From NCBI GenBank assembly GCA_017542245.1, contig JAFXXN010000173.1:1-64000 (forward strand): 64,000 nucleotides of DNA, in the 5' to 3' direction. A program made the translations under genes and the position numbers. Under the pieces are notes generated by a model that had not been told where the DNA came from, did no database searches, and saw only the letters and a list, made by a program, of their open reading frames with translations. The stretch is from Lachnospiraceae bacterium (GTDB lineage: Bacteria; Bacillota; Clostridia; Lachnospirales; Lachnospiraceae). Positions 41,464-50,068 of this stretch are shown in pieces. Positions within the stretch are counted from its first letter, which is position 1; each line of letters starts with the position of its first letter.

Positions 41464-42368
41464 TATTTTTCTCCTATCGCATCTATAAATATATCCTCTA
41501 ATGTCGGCTCCTGTTTTTCTATCCTGATAAATGGCAGTTTATTATCTGCCAGATAACGGAGCAGTTCGGGTAGTCTTAAATTATCGCTTAAGATAACAGT
41601 CTCTTCTTTATTACCTTTAAGATCAAAAATTTCAGAAATTCTTCTGGCATCTTCCTCTCTCTCCATCTTTATCTCAACAGCATTTCCCCTCCGTTTGTTT
41701 TTTACTTCCTCAATAGTTCCCTGCATGATGATCCTGCCTTCGTTTAACAATGCCATCTCATCACATATATGCTCAACATCCGAAAGAATATGTGTTGAAA
41801 AAATAATGGTTGTCTCTTCCTTTGCCGAAACCAGTATGTCAAGAATTTCCTTTCGGCCTATAGGGTCTAAGGCTGATGTAGGTTCATCGCATATCAGCAG
41901 TTTAGGTTTTGAAAGAAGTGCCTGAGCTATACCAAGCCTTTGTTTCATACCTCTTGAAAACCCTTTTATACGATGTTTTTCCTTTCCTAAACCTACCAGC
42001 TTGAGTAGTTCTTCACTGCGTGTGCGGATTTCCTTTTGCTCCATTCCGGTTATTTCCCCACAGAAAGCAAGATACTCATAAGGTGTCATAAAAGAATAAT
42101 ACTCGGGTACATCCGGAAGATATCCTATGTACTTATTCGTTTTATTATTTCCATAGGTTACTCTTTCGCCCTCTACCAGAATCTCTCCCGTGTCTTTCTC
42201 AAGAAGTCCCAGGACGATTTTCATGGTAGTAGTCTTTCCCGCTCCGTTTTTTCCTACAAATCCAAAAACTTTTTTCTCAGGAACCTTAAGGTTCACTCCT
42301 CTCAGTACCTTTTTATCACTGAAATGCTTTTCCAATCCTTCTATTTCCAATATATTGTGAACTGCCAT
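41463..42368 (-). CDS. ABC transporter ATP-binding protein with C-terminal extension
   Basis: 301 residues. Walker A GKNGAGKTT, Q-loop LPDVPEY, signature FSRGMKQRL, Walker B LLICDEPTSALDP and H-loop FSTHILSD. Beyond the usual 220 residues it has a C-terminal domain (DARRISEIFDLKG...LPFIRIEKQEPTLEDIFI) typical of ATPases that pair with ABC-2 permeases such as YxlF. The partner is the small permease. GAAGGG precedes the ATG. Confidence 0.9.
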   Translation of the reverse strand: MAVHNILEIEGLEKHFSDKKVLRGVNLKVPEKKVFGFVGKNGAGKTTTMKIVLGLLEKDTGEILVEGERVTYGNNKTNKYIGYLPDVPEYYSFMTPYEYLAFCGEITGMEQKEIRTRSEELLKLVGLGKEKHRIKGFSRGMKQRLGIAQALLSKPKLLICDEPTSALDPIGRKEILDILVSAKEETTIIFSTHILSDVEHICDEMALLNEGRIIMQGTIEEVKNKRRGNAVEIKMEREEDARRISEIFDLKGNKEETVILSDNLRLPELLRYLADNKLPFIRIEKQEPTLEDIFIDAIGEK

Positions 42369-42399
42369 AACCTATTCCCTTCATAAATGGTTTGTTATT

Positions 42400-42603
42400 T
42401 CATGCCTCTTCTTTGCCAAGAACAAAATATAAAATCGGTCCTATAAATTCCATGCCTACTATGGTGATGATAACCCATAATACCCTGTTGCCCCTCTTAT
42501 AATTCTCATGAGTAAAAATATGACGAAGCGTTATAACAAGTAAGATAACCTCCGCAATGATAAGTGGGATGATAAATGGTAAAAGTTCTTTAATGTCAGG
42601 CAT
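42400..42603 (-). CDS. PLDc_N (YxlE-like) small membrane protein
   Basis: 67 residues, two membrane helices. The sequence WVIITIVGMEFIGPILYFVLGK is the Cardiolipase_N/PLDc_N signature, as in the B. subtilis YxlE protein, which is encoded with an ABC exporter. It is the first gene of the operon. AAAAGGAGG lies seven bases before the ATG. Confidence 0.88.
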   Translation of the reverse strand: MPDIKELLPFIIPLIIAEVILLVITLRHIFTHENYKRGNRVLWVIITIVGMEFIGPILYFVLGKEEA

Positions 42604-42636
42604 AATGTTCCTCCTTTTGTATATCCTGTATGTTTT

Positions 42637-42655
42637 GTATTATTTGTTGTAATAC
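42637..42655. promoter_or_regulatory. Inverted repeat GTATTA-TTTGTTG-TAATAC at the operon start
   Basis: A 6-bp perfect dyad over 7 bases lies next to the -10 and across the start of transcription. It is the likely operator of the YtrA-type GntR protein made by the same operon. Confidence 0.65.
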
Positions 42656-42657
42656 AT

Positions 42658-42686
42658 ATAATATATCGTTAATGATTTTTTGTCAA
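42658..42686 (-). promoter_or_regulatory. Promoter of the double-exporter operon
   Basis: TTGACA, a 17-base spacer and TATTAT on the minus strand. Confidence 0.8.
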
Positions 42687-42704
42687 TACATTTTTTATAA
42701 TTTT

Positions 42705-42742
42705 TTTGTAAATAAAAAAACTGTGCCACAAAACACAGTTTT
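42705..42742 (-). terminator. Terminator after the PTS gene
   Basis: AAAACTGTG pairs with CACAGTTTT; on the minus strand it runs into TTTTTTTATTT. Confidence 0.85.
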
Positions 42743-42753
42743 AAGTTTACAAA

Positions 42754-43860
42754 TCAATCTTTTTTATTATTGTCCGCTTGTATCTGATTTATGATCGCTT
42801 TCTTCTGTATATATGTAAGTCCAAAACCTATAGGAAAGGCGATGAGCATTGAAACCAAAAACATTCCAAACCCCTCTCCCGTATAAGCCACACTTGTGAC
42901 AAAACTCGGGAATGCAAACGTTATACATTGTGAACCGGCCATGCCTGCAATAGCTCCGCCGACTGCACCGGCGACGCAAGCTGAGATCATAGCTCTCGGT
43001 CTTTTCATCGTAACCCCGAAAAGAGCAGGCTCGGTAACTCCCAATGCTGAAGAGAGTGCAGCCTGAAATGCTATATTCCTCTGTTTCTTATCCTTGTGCA
43101 TAAAAGCAATCGCCAGTGCCGCTCCGCATTGTCCGTAAACCGCTCCTCCCAAAAGGGGCAGCAACAGGTCAAATCCATCGGCCGCAATACTTGCTATACT
43201 TATCGGAACAATACTCCAGTGAGCCCCGATAAAAACCATAGGCTGGATTATAAAGCCCATAAATACTCCGGCCGCAACATGATTCCATTGGTAAAGCTGG
43301 CGGAATAAATATGTCAGGAAGTCTCCTATCCATGTTCCCAAAGGTCCAAACAGAAGAAACGTCACAGGAAGAACTATGATACAGCAGAAAATAGGTTTTA
43401 AAAAGCCTTTTATTGCGTCAGGCAGAATCTTATCAAATGGTTTTTCAACAAAATACAGAAGCCCGACTCCCAGTATGACAGGTATTACACTTGAATGATA
43501 AACTGCCGGCTGTATATCAAATGCCAGAAATGGTAAACTCCTTCCATTTTCCAGAACATCAATCAGATCCGGATAAAGCATGGCCACCGGTATCAGCAAT
43601 GCGATATACATATCGGTTTTCCACTGTTTTGAAGCTGTGATTGCCAAAAAGAACGGCAAAAAATAGAAAAATCCATCGGACACGGCATAAAACACCATGT
43701 ATAGGCCGTCATCTTTTGACAGCACTCCCGCCCCCACCAAAAGGAGTATGACACTTTTTATTATGCTGGCAGCTGTCAGATAATTGATTATCGGAACAAA
43801 TATTCCGGAAATCTGATCAACCACGCGTTTATATAATCCGGGTTTTTTACTAGTTTCCAT
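42754..43860 (-). CDS. PTS sugar transporter subunit IIC (beta-glucoside family), IIC only
   Basis: 368 residues, about ten membrane helices. It contains GIFVPIINYLTAASIIKS near the N-terminus, FIGAHWSIVPI and GVTEPALFGV, which are hallmarks of the Bgl/Scr IIC domain. The usual fused IIB and IIA domains are absent and no PTS gene is nearby, so it must use IIA and IIB from elsewhere or serve as a non-PTS carrier or sensor. There is no clear ribosome binding site before the ATG, and the gene starts 28 bases after tcdA. Confidence 0.82.
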   Translation of the reverse strand: METSKKPGLYKRVVDQISGIFVPIINYLTAASIIKSVILLLVGAGVLSKDDGLYMVFYAVSDGFFYFLPFFLAITASKQWKTDMYIALLIPVAMLYPDLIDVLENGRSLPFLAFDIQPAVYHSSVIPVILGVGLLYFVEKPFDKILPDAIKGFLKPIFCCIIVLPVTFLLFGPLGTWIGDFLTYLFRQLYQWNHVAAGVFMGFIIQPMVFIGAHWSIVPISIASIAADGFDLLLPLLGGAVYGQCGAALAIAFMHKDKKQRNIAFQAALSSALGVTEPALFGVTMKRPRAMISACVAGAVGGAIAGMAGSQCITFAFPSFVTSVAYTGEGFGMFLVSMLIAFPIGFGLTYIQKKAIINQIQADNNKKD

Positions 43861-43888
43861 ATTTGTTATTTTTATGTGATATTTTAGG

Positions 43889-44650
43889 TTAAAAAGCTTT
43901 ACTGCTCAGATTGTTTATGATCTCTCCGGCTATTATAAGTCCTGCTACAGACGGAACAAATGCTGTTGATCCCGGGATATCCCTTCTTTTAGAACCTTTT
44001 TGTTCAGTATCCTGAGAACATATATCATCCTGCCTGCAGCTTACAGACATGTCTTCAAAAGGACGTTTCGGCATTTCTTTGGAGTAAACTACTTTAAGGC
44101 TCTCAATTCCTCTTTTTCTGCATTCCCGACGCATCACTTTAGCTAACGGACATATAGAAGTTTCATATATATCAGCTATCTCAAAAGCTGAAGGATCGGT
44201 TTTGTTTCCTGCCCCCATACTCGAAATAACAGGAGTACCGGCCTTCTTTGCGTTTTCTATGATTGTGAGCTTCCCTGTTACCGTATCTATCGCGTCTACT
44301 ATATAATCATATTCTTTAAAATCAAACTGATCCTGGGTTGCCGGAAGGTAAAATGTTTTATAAGTTCTAACAATACATTCCGGATTTATTTCTTCTATTC
44401 TCTCTTTTGCAACATCAACTTTATACTTTCCGATTGTCTTCACGGTTGCAATAATCTGTCTGTTAATATTGCTAAGACTTACCTTATCATGGTCTATCAG
44501 ATCTAGGGCTCCGATTCCGGACCTCGCAAGGGCTTCAACAACATATCCTCCTACTCCGCCTATCCCAAATACAGCAACCCTTGATGAGGCAAATTTTTGC
44601 ATAGCTTTCTCTCCATACAGAAGCTGTGTTCTTGAAAACTGATTAAGCAT
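43889..44650 (-). CDS. tcdA: tRNA threonylcarbamoyladenosine dehydratase
   Basis: 253 residues of the ThiF/E1-like family. FGIGGVGGYVVEALARSGIG is the nucleotide-binding motif, DxxNRQ reads SNINRQIIAT, and CPLAKVMRRECRKRGI is typical of the YgdL/CsdL (TcdA) group. It converts t6A37 to the cyclic form in ANN-decoding tRNAs using ATP. GGAGG lies seven bases before the ATG. An unusual polar insertion (SCRQDDICSQDTEQKGSKRRD) lies near residue 215. Confidence 0.88.
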   Translation of the reverse strand: MLNQFSRTQLLYGEKAMQKFASSRVAVFGIGGVGGYVVEALARSGIGALDLIDHDKVSLSNINRQIIATVKTIGKYKVDVAKERIEEINPECIVRTYKTFYLPATQDQFDFKEYDYIVDAIDTVTGKLTIIENAKKAGTPVISSMGAGNKTDPSAFEIADIYETSICPLAKVMRRECRKRGIESLKVVYSKEMPKRPFEDMSVSCRQDDICSQDTEQKGSKRRDIPGSTAFVPSVAGLIIAGEIINNLSSKAF

Positions 44651-44686
44651 ATCTGTCTGCCTCCGATTTCTGTGCTGTCATTTTTT

Positions 44687-45988
44687 TTATAATCCCAGCC
44701 CAAGTACTGCAAGTGCCGCTATTATTGCCGGTATTGAAACAATCACTCCGTTTTTAATATATGAAGTATATCTGAATGCTACGTGGTTCTTCTTTAAAAT
44801 ATTGCTCCACATAATTGCAGCAAGTGCTCCTACAGGTGTCAGAAGCGCTCCTAGATTTGAACCTATGGTCGATGCATAAACGGCGGCCTCGGTAATAGTT
44901 GCTGAAGCATTACCGATTATGGGACAGAACAGTACGCTCATCGGGATATTGTTTATCATATTGGCAGTCAAAAATGAAGCCGCACCATATGAAAATTCCG
45001 GATGACTGCATTCAAGCAGTGTGCTTATCTTCTCTGTTACTCCGTATTTATCCAAAGTAAGTACTATTACAAACATTGAGATTATAAACGGGACCATCTC
45101 CCACGGTACTCTTTTTAGGCAATCTTTCAGTTCATTTCCATGTGTATGTGAAAGTCCTCTGTAACACAGGTCAAATATAAACAGGGAACAGGCAAATACA
45201 AGTGTTATCAGCCACATCTCAAGATTTATATATGCAGATATTACAAGCATAATAGTACAGAGTGACAGGTGAAGAAGTCCTATTCCAAGAAGTCTCTTGT
45301 CTGTTATCTTTTCTTCCGCCTTATTGGGTTTCAGAGGTTCAGCCAGTTTTTTTCTGAACAATAGATAAAGAACGATAAACGCTACCAGTCCCGCTGCAAG
45401 TGTAAGAAGAGCCATAACTTTAAAGTATTCCATAAAAGTTATCCCGTTAGCGGTTGCCAGATAAATATTGGTAGGATTTCCTATCACAAACATCATGCTC
45501 CAGGTATTCGCAGCCACAAGTTCACAGAAAAGATAGGGTGTCGGATCTATTCTTGCATTCTTTGCGAAATAACAGATAAAAGGGGTAAAGGTCAGTATTA
45601 TGATATCATTTGAAGTGAATACTGTAAGTACGGATACTATAACAAAAAGGAAAACAAATAATTTCTTCTGACTCGCCTTTGCCCTTGAGAGTGTAAAGCA
45701 TGCCATATATCTGAAAAAGCAGACCTCGTCAAGAAATACGGAAAGTATCGACATAGAGAAAAACAGTACCAGTATCTTGATCGGATTTACCGCAGTGTCT
45801 GCTGACAGGCCTTCAGCTACTTCTTTCAGTGATATGCTGTTGGTCAGTATCAGGGCTAATGCTCCGACCATTACTACCATCCAGTATATGCTGACATTAT
45901 GTTTCTTTATATTCACCGACGGCTTTACAAGTATTGAGGTAAGCAACCCCGCACATGTAAAGACGGAAATACCGACTGCTGTTTCCAC
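44687..45988 (-). CDS. ArsB/NhaD-type (SLC13-like) ion transporter
   Basis: 433 residues with about eleven helices. FTSNDIIILTFTP and VIGNPTNIYLATA in the middle, and MINNIPMSVLF and GSNLGALLTPVGALAAIMW in the C-terminal half form the twin repeats of the ion-transporter superfamily (ArsB, NhaD, CitM). The substrate is not certain: arsenite, sodium or a dicarboxylate are all possible. No ars regulator or reductase gene lies nearby. The start is a GTG after AAGGGAAGG. Confidence 0.82.
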   Translation of the reverse strand: METAVGISVFTCAGLLTSILVKPSVNIKKHNVSIYWMVVMVGALALILTNSISLKEVAEGLSADTAVNPIKILVLFFSMSILSVFLDEVCFFRYMACFTLSRAKASQKKLFVFLFVIVSVLTVFTSNDIIILTFTPFICYFAKNARIDPTPYLFCELVAANTWSMMFVIGNPTNIYLATANGITFMEYFKVMALLTLAAGLVAFIVLYLLFRKKLAEPLKPNKAEEKITDKRLLGIGLLHLSLCTIMLVISAYINLEMWLITLVFACSLFIFDLCYRGLSHTHGNELKDCLKRVPWEMVPFIISMFVIVLTLDKYGVTEKISTLLECSHPEFSYGAASFLTANMINNIPMSVLFCPIIGNASATITEAAVYASTIGSNLGALLTPVGALAAIMWSNILKKNHVAFRYTSYIKNGVIVSIPAIIAALAVLGLGL

Positions 45989-46049
45989 CTTGTTTTACCT
46001 TCCCTTTCACGATCAAAATCATATCCGATATCATGCACTCAGATACGAG

Positions 46050-46078
46050 ATTATACACTTATGTTTCCTTATAGTCAA
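46050..46078 (-). promoter_or_regulatory. Promoter of the ArsB/NhaD-like gene
   Basis: TTGACT, a 17-base spacer and TATAAT on the minus strand; the leader is about 55 bases. It may also serve tcdA and the PTS gene. Confidence 0.75.
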
Positions 46079-46145
46079 GGGGTTTTCACAAAATATTTTG
46101 TTCAATCTCAGGTATTCTGGTAATCAGGGCATTCAATGAATACAA

Positions 46146-46174
46146 TTGACAAAAATAAGGAAATGATTTAGAAT
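46146..46174 (+). promoter_or_regulatory. Promoter of ispF
   Basis: TTGACA, a 17-base spacer and TAGAAT, with the leader of about 50 bases before the ispF start. Confidence 0.7.
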
Positions 46175-46229
46175 TCAAATGTAACAGGCAGTTGAGTAAA
46201 CATTATTTTATATCAGAAAGGGATTATCT

Positions 46230-46697
46230 ATGAGAATCGGAACAGGATACGATGTACATAAATTGACTGAAAACAGGAAGCTTATTCTCGGAGGTGTTGA
46301 GATTCCTTATGAAAAGGGACTTTTAGGTCATTCTGATGCGGATGTGCTTATTCATGCCATAATGGATGCTATTTTAGGAGCTGCCGCTCTCGGAGATATA
46401 GGTAAACATTTTCCCGACAATGACGACAGATACAAGGGGATTTCAAGCATGCTGCTTTTAAAAGAAGTAGCAAAAAAAATCGATAATGCAGGATATCAAA
46501 TAGGAAATATCGATTCCACCATAATTGCACAAAAACCAAAGCTGGCACTGTATATCCCCGCAATGAAGGAAAATATTGCTTATGCCCTCGGAATAGATCC
46601 CGGTCTCATAAATATTAAAGCGACAACAGAAGAAGGCCTGGGATTTACCGGTGAAGGACTCGGCATAGCTTCCCAGGCCATTTGTCTGTTACTGTAA
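46230..46697 (+). CDS. ispF: 2-C-methyl-D-erythritol 2,4-cyclodiphosphate synthase
   Basis: 155 residues, full family length. Metal ligands Asp8, His10 (GYDVHK) and His42 ([10 protein letters not shown]) are present; GHSDAD at 34-38 and GDIGKHFPD follow. The C-terminal [13 protein letters not shown] motif is intact. It makes MEcPP in the non-mevalonate isoprenoid pathway. It stands alone with its own promoter, and AAAGGG lies before the ATG. Confidence 0.96.
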   Translation: MRIGTGYDVHKLTENRKLILGGVEIPYEKGLLGHSDADVLIHAIMDAILGAAALGDIGKHFPDNDDRYKGISSMLLLKEVAKKIDNAGYQIGNIDSTIIAQKPKLALYIPAMKENIAYALGIDPGLINIKATTEEGLGFTGEGLGIASQAICLLL

Positions 46698-46700
46698 TAT

Positions 46701-46727
46701 AACAAAAGATGCTCTGCATCTTTTGTT
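46701..46727 (+). terminator. Hairpin after ispF
   Basis: AACAAAAGATGC pairs with GCATCTTTTGTT around TCT. A run of TTTT is part of the stem, so the termination signal is compact. Confidence 0.7.
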
Positions 46728-46730
46728 ACC

Positions 46731-46763
46731 AAGGAAACGCTGCAGGCGTTTTCGATGTGACTT
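46731..46763. repeat. Dispersed palindromic repeat, copy 2
   Basis: AAGGAAACGCTGCAGGCGTTTTCGATGTGAC, the same element as at 9321 and 63879. It lies directly after the ispF terminator in the same orientation relative to ispF. Confidence 0.75.
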
Positions 46764-46776
46764 TGACTTCATGTCA

Positions 46777-47511
46777 TCATTTACTTGCTGTTTTAAGTGA
46801 AATTGCCACCTCTGCGTAACTGGTTGAGATATAGCTTATCTCATTATCTATCATTACTGCATAGAACAGCTGTGTAGAATATTCCGGATAGTACTCATAG
46901 AGCGCTCCCGTTTTGGCCTGAAGCCTGACTTCACAGGTAGTGTTCGGTTCTTTTCGGACATTTACATCGTTTCCGACAACTTTTATTTTCAAAGCACCCA
47001 ATTCACGAATTTTCTTAATTGCGGCATCGTCTGTAAGAATATACTGTGTAGATACATAACCGGTAACATTCCCTGATTTAATCTTGAACCAGTCACTTCC
47101 TCTTTCAATGATTTTTCCGTATCCATTTGCCGGAAGCGATCCGACTACCTTCTTATCCTGTCCTGCGCCTTCGCGCACATTCATCTTATCGCTTACATTC
47201 GCAACTATGTAATCAAATTTCGTATGATCCGGAGCCACAAGAGGAGTGGGTGTAGGTGTTGTTTCTCCGCTATCCGGTGTGGGTGTCGGCTCATCAATGG
47301 GACTTGGAGCAAGAGAAGGAGTGGGTTTTTCTGCCGTTTTGGTTCCTGACTTCTCGACTTTTTCCTTTGCATCATTCAACTGATTTGAAATAGCGTCCTT
47401 AACTTCTTCAGATACTTTATCATTTGATTCATTCAGTACCAGAAATCCTACCCATCCAATGAATATTACCAATAATATCAGGCTTGAGATCAAGCCAACG
47501 TTCTTTCTCAT
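46777..47511 (-). CDS. SH3-domain membrane-anchored protein
   Basis: 244 residues. One N-terminal membrane helix (1-23, no cleavage site) leads to a Glu/Lys/Thr-rich segment and a Pro/Thr-rich wall linker (PTPSLAPSPIDEPTPTPDSG). A bacterial SH3 domain follows (KMNVREGAGQDKKVVGSL...WFKIKSGNVTGYVSTQYIL), then a second, partial SH3-like unit (VNVRKEPNTTCEVRLQAKTG). It probably binds peptidoglycan. AAAGGA lies nine bases before the ATG. It is downstream of the DUF5050 gene, likely in one operon. Confidence 0.8.
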   Translation of the reverse strand: MRKNVGLISSLILLVIFIGWVGFLVLNESNDKVSEEVKDAISNQLNDAKEKVEKSGTKTAEKPTPSLAPSPIDEPTPTPDSGETTPTPTPLVAPDHTKFDYIVANVSDKMNVREGAGQDKKVVGSLPANGYGKIIERGSDWFKIKSGNVTGYVSTQYILTDDAAIKKIRELGALKIKVVGNDVNVRKEPNTTCEVRLQAKTGALYEYYPEYSTQLFYAVMIDNEISYISTSYAEVAISLKTASK

Positions 47512-47564
47512 CTTTTGATTTCCTTTCATACTATGTCAGTGTTCTCATCCTTCAGAACTTCAGA

Positions 47565-48680
47565 TTATTTCGAAGGAGGATTAAAAACGCTAAGCTGACG
47601 TTCAGTATAATCATATGCATAAACCTGCTCTGTAAAATAGTCAAAGAAAAAGCAGTATCCACCGGCGACATTCAGCCATTTATAATTTCCGTCCCGGATT
47701 TTTTCTGTCTCATTCTTTTCCCTGTCAAACATATAAACAGCACTGTTGTCACCTTCATCACAATTATAGAAAATATATCTTCCGTCTGAAGTTATATTGT
47801 ACCATGTAACCGGCTTTGCAACAATACATTTTCTTTCCTTATCCTCATAATCCGTTAAAAAGATATTATAATTATCTGCAACGGAAACATAGAAAATCCC
47901 CTCTTCCGTAGCTATGGGCATATATGACTTAGTTTCCACGGCAACACTTGATACACCTGACTGTTTAAGTGAATGGATGTTAGATTCATTTAAATTCCCC
48001 GAATAATACAGGTTTCCATTATAAACCGACACAACCGGCGTATCATCGCTGAAAAGTTTCTTCTCGTTTTCTCCGGCTATATCAGCTTTATATAACGAAA
48101 GTGCTGAATTCTTGTAAACCTGATAGTAAAGCTCGTTATCATATAAAACAAGGCTTCCGCAAGGCTCTGAGGATATTTTTGCAAGCGCACTTCCGTTCTT
48201 CTTTATTCTATATACGCCGGTACTAAAGAAAATAAAGATGCTTTTTGTCGGATTTTCTTTTTTATTGTTCTGTCTTGTATAATAAACATAATTTTCATCA
48301 ACATTAATATATCTTACATAGTCATTATACAATTTTTTGAAGTTACTTATTGAACTATCCATCGAGTATAGAGTATAATCATCGTTCGGATTACTGAAAT
48401 AGATTTTTCCTCCGTTTTCGCAGAAAAGGCCTCCGTTATACAGATTACCCGCTGTATTTCCTATCGTTCCTGGAGCACTTTTTTGTACTTTTCCCGATAT
48501 ATAATTATATATAAGAAGTCCCGCCACTAAAAGGATTATGACCGAAATGATCAGAACAGGTTTTAACGAGCTTTTTTTGCCGGTTTCTTTTTTGCTTACG
48601 GTCGTTCTGCTGTTTCGGATATTATCTTTACTATTTACTTTTACAATGTTCTTTGAATCCTTAACCGTTCTGTCATCCAT
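47565..48680 (-). CDS. DUF5050 membrane-anchored beta-propeller-like protein
   Basis: 371 residues. A cytoplasmic basic N-terminus (about 1-40) and one membrane helix (41-62) precede an outside domain rich in repeated strands: GNLYNGGLFCENGGKIYFSN, YTLYSMDSSIS and later GRYIFYNC match the DUF5050 family. The repeats suggest a beta-propeller. GGAAGGAGG favours the second ATG at 48680; the first ATG is too close to it. The function is unknown. Confidence 0.8.
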   Translation of the reverse strand: MDDRTVKDSKNIVKVNSKDNIRNSRTTVSKKETGKKSSLKPVLIISVIILLVAGLLIYNYISGKVQKSAPGTIGNTAGNLYNGGLFCENGGKIYFSNPNDDYTLYSMDSSISNFKKLYNDYVRYINVDENYVYYTRQNNKKENPTKSIFIFFSTGVYRIKKNGSALAKISSEPCGSLVLYDNELYYQVYKNSALSLYKADIAGENEKKLFSDDTPVVSVYNGNLYYSGNLNESNIHSLKQSGVSSVAVETKSYMPIATEEGIFYVSVADNYNIFLTDYEDKERKCIVAKPVTWYNITSDGRYIFYNCDEGDNSAVYMFDREKNETEKIRDGNYKWLNVAGGYCFFFDYFTEQVYAYDYTERQLSVFNPPSK

Positions 48681-48805
48681 ACCCATAATCCTCCTTCCTG
48701 TATACTTTTGCTGCCATGTATTTATAAATATATTTACGTAACCATTTAATTATATATGATTATATCCTATTAGAAGCAAAAATACAACCATTATCCCTGT
48801 CAGTC

Positions 48806-48834
48806 TTGACATTTTCTTGGTATATAGGTATCAT
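48806..48834 (+). promoter_or_regulatory. Promoter of the S66 peptidase gene
   Basis: TTGACA, a 17-base spacer and TATCAT. The resulting leader is about 120 bases. Confidence 0.75.
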
Positions 48835-48838
48835 TATA

Positions 48839-48960
48839 TGATGCTACGGTCAAAAAGTCCGGTAGCAAAACAAAGTTTTGTCCCAACATCAGTCTATAAA
48901 TGTATCGGTGGCATATGCAGGTCCGTCACCGGTATTGTTGCGCCTGCGGCAAGGTATGAT
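48839..48960 (+). other. Structured 5' leader of the S66 peptidase gene
   Basis: By eye the first part folds as a three-way junction: TGATG/CATCA closes two hairpins, GCTAC...GTAGC and CAAAAC-AAA-GTTTTG. A second hairpin CGGTG...CACCG follows before the AAGG ribosome binding site. No known riboswitch class was recognised. Confidence 0.4.
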
Positions 48961-48962
48961 AT

Positions 48963-50057
48963 ATGAGATATCCCGATTTTTTAAAAGATAACGGAACTAT
49001 AGGTTTCATCGCTCCCTCTTTCGGCTGCGCTTCATTAGAACCATACTTTTCAAGATTTAAATCCGCTCTTGACTACTTCAGAAGCCTTGGATATTCGACA
49101 GTTATAGGTCCAAATGTCTATGCTGAATACGGTATAGGTAAAAGTAATACTCCCGAAAAATGCGGTGAAGAGATTATTGACTTCTTTACAGAAAACAAGT
49201 GTGATGTTATTATCTCCGTAGGCGGCGGTGAGACTATGTGCGAAGATCTCGCATTTGTTGATTTTTCAAAAATCGCATCATCCGAACCTAAGTGGTTTCT
49301 GGGATATTCTGATAATACCAATCTCACCTTTACTCTCCCGACTTTATGTGATACGGCCGCCATTTACGGCCCCTGCGCGTCTTCTTTTGGCATGAAACCT
49401 TTGCATCCTTATCTTACCGATACTTTTAAGCTTTTGACCGGTAAAGAGATGAAATTTAAAAATTACGATAAATGGGAAGCTGAAAGCTTAAGCAGTGAAG
49501 AAAATCCGCTGGCAACCGTCAACGCTACTGAACCGTTCACCCTTTCTGCATACCGGAACGGAATTTATTATCTCAATGATACAGATACAGTTTCAGTAAA
49601 TTCGTCAGAAAAAGCTCATGTTGACTCGTTTAATTCGGAATTCTCAGGAAGACTACTCGGAGGGTGTCTGGATATTCTCACTATTCTTTGCGGAACTAAA
49701 TTTGACAAGGTTAAGGATTTTAACGAAAGGTATTCAGATGACGGAATCATCTGGTATTTAGAATCATGTGACCTAAACCCTCTTTCCATTACCAGAAGCC
49801 TATGGCAGCTTGAAAATGCAGGCTGGTTTGAAAAAACAAAGGGCTTCCTTATAGGACGCCCTCTGCATATTAACGAAAGTATCATGGGTCTTGACTGCCG
49901 CGAGGCATTTATCAGGATTTTAAAGAAACATAATATCCCGATAATCCTCGATATCGATCTCGGTCATCTTCCGCCCCAGATGCCCATAATCTCCGGAGCG
50001 ATAGGAAATGTAAGTGTAAATGGCAATTCTATATCCATCACTCATATCCTGAAATAG
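48963..50057 (+). CDS. S66-family serine peptidase (LD-carboxypeptidase/MccF-like)
   Basis: 364 residues, cytoplasmic. Catalytic Ser116 lies in GYSDNT, Glu267 in WYLESCD and His335 in LGHLPP, the S66 triad. VGGGETMC and YGPCAS also match. Members cleave L,D bonds in recycled muropeptides or inactivate microcin C-like compounds; the closer resemblance is to the MccF branch (364 residues with an insertion near 170-210). The N-terminal segment RYPDFLKDNGTIGFIAPSFG is typical. AAGG lies eight bases before the ATG. Confidence 0.88.
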   Translation: MRYPDFLKDNGTIGFIAPSFGCASLEPYFSRFKSALDYFRSLGYSTVIGPNVYAEYGIGKSNTPEKCGEEIIDFFTENKCDVIISVGGGETMCEDLAFVDFSKIASSEPKWFLGYSDNTNLTFTLPTLCDTAAIYGPCASSFGMKPLHPYLTDTFKLLTGKEMKFKNYDKWEAESLSSEENPLATVNATEPFTLSAYRNGIYYLNDTDTVSVNSSEKAHVDSFNSEFSGRLLGGCLDILTILCGTKFDKVKDFNERYSDDGIIWYLESCDLNPLSITRSLWQLENAGWFEKTKGFLIGRPLHINESIMGLDCREAFIRILKKHNIPIILDIDLGHLPPQMPIISGAIGNVSVNGNSISITHILK

Positions 50058-50068
50058 AACCTCAATAT

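Noticed and set aside
44687-45988. An arsenite resistance operon
   Set aside because: Only an ArsB/NhaD-like carrier is present; there is no arsR, arsC or arsD nearby and the fold is shared with sodium and organic-acid carriers.
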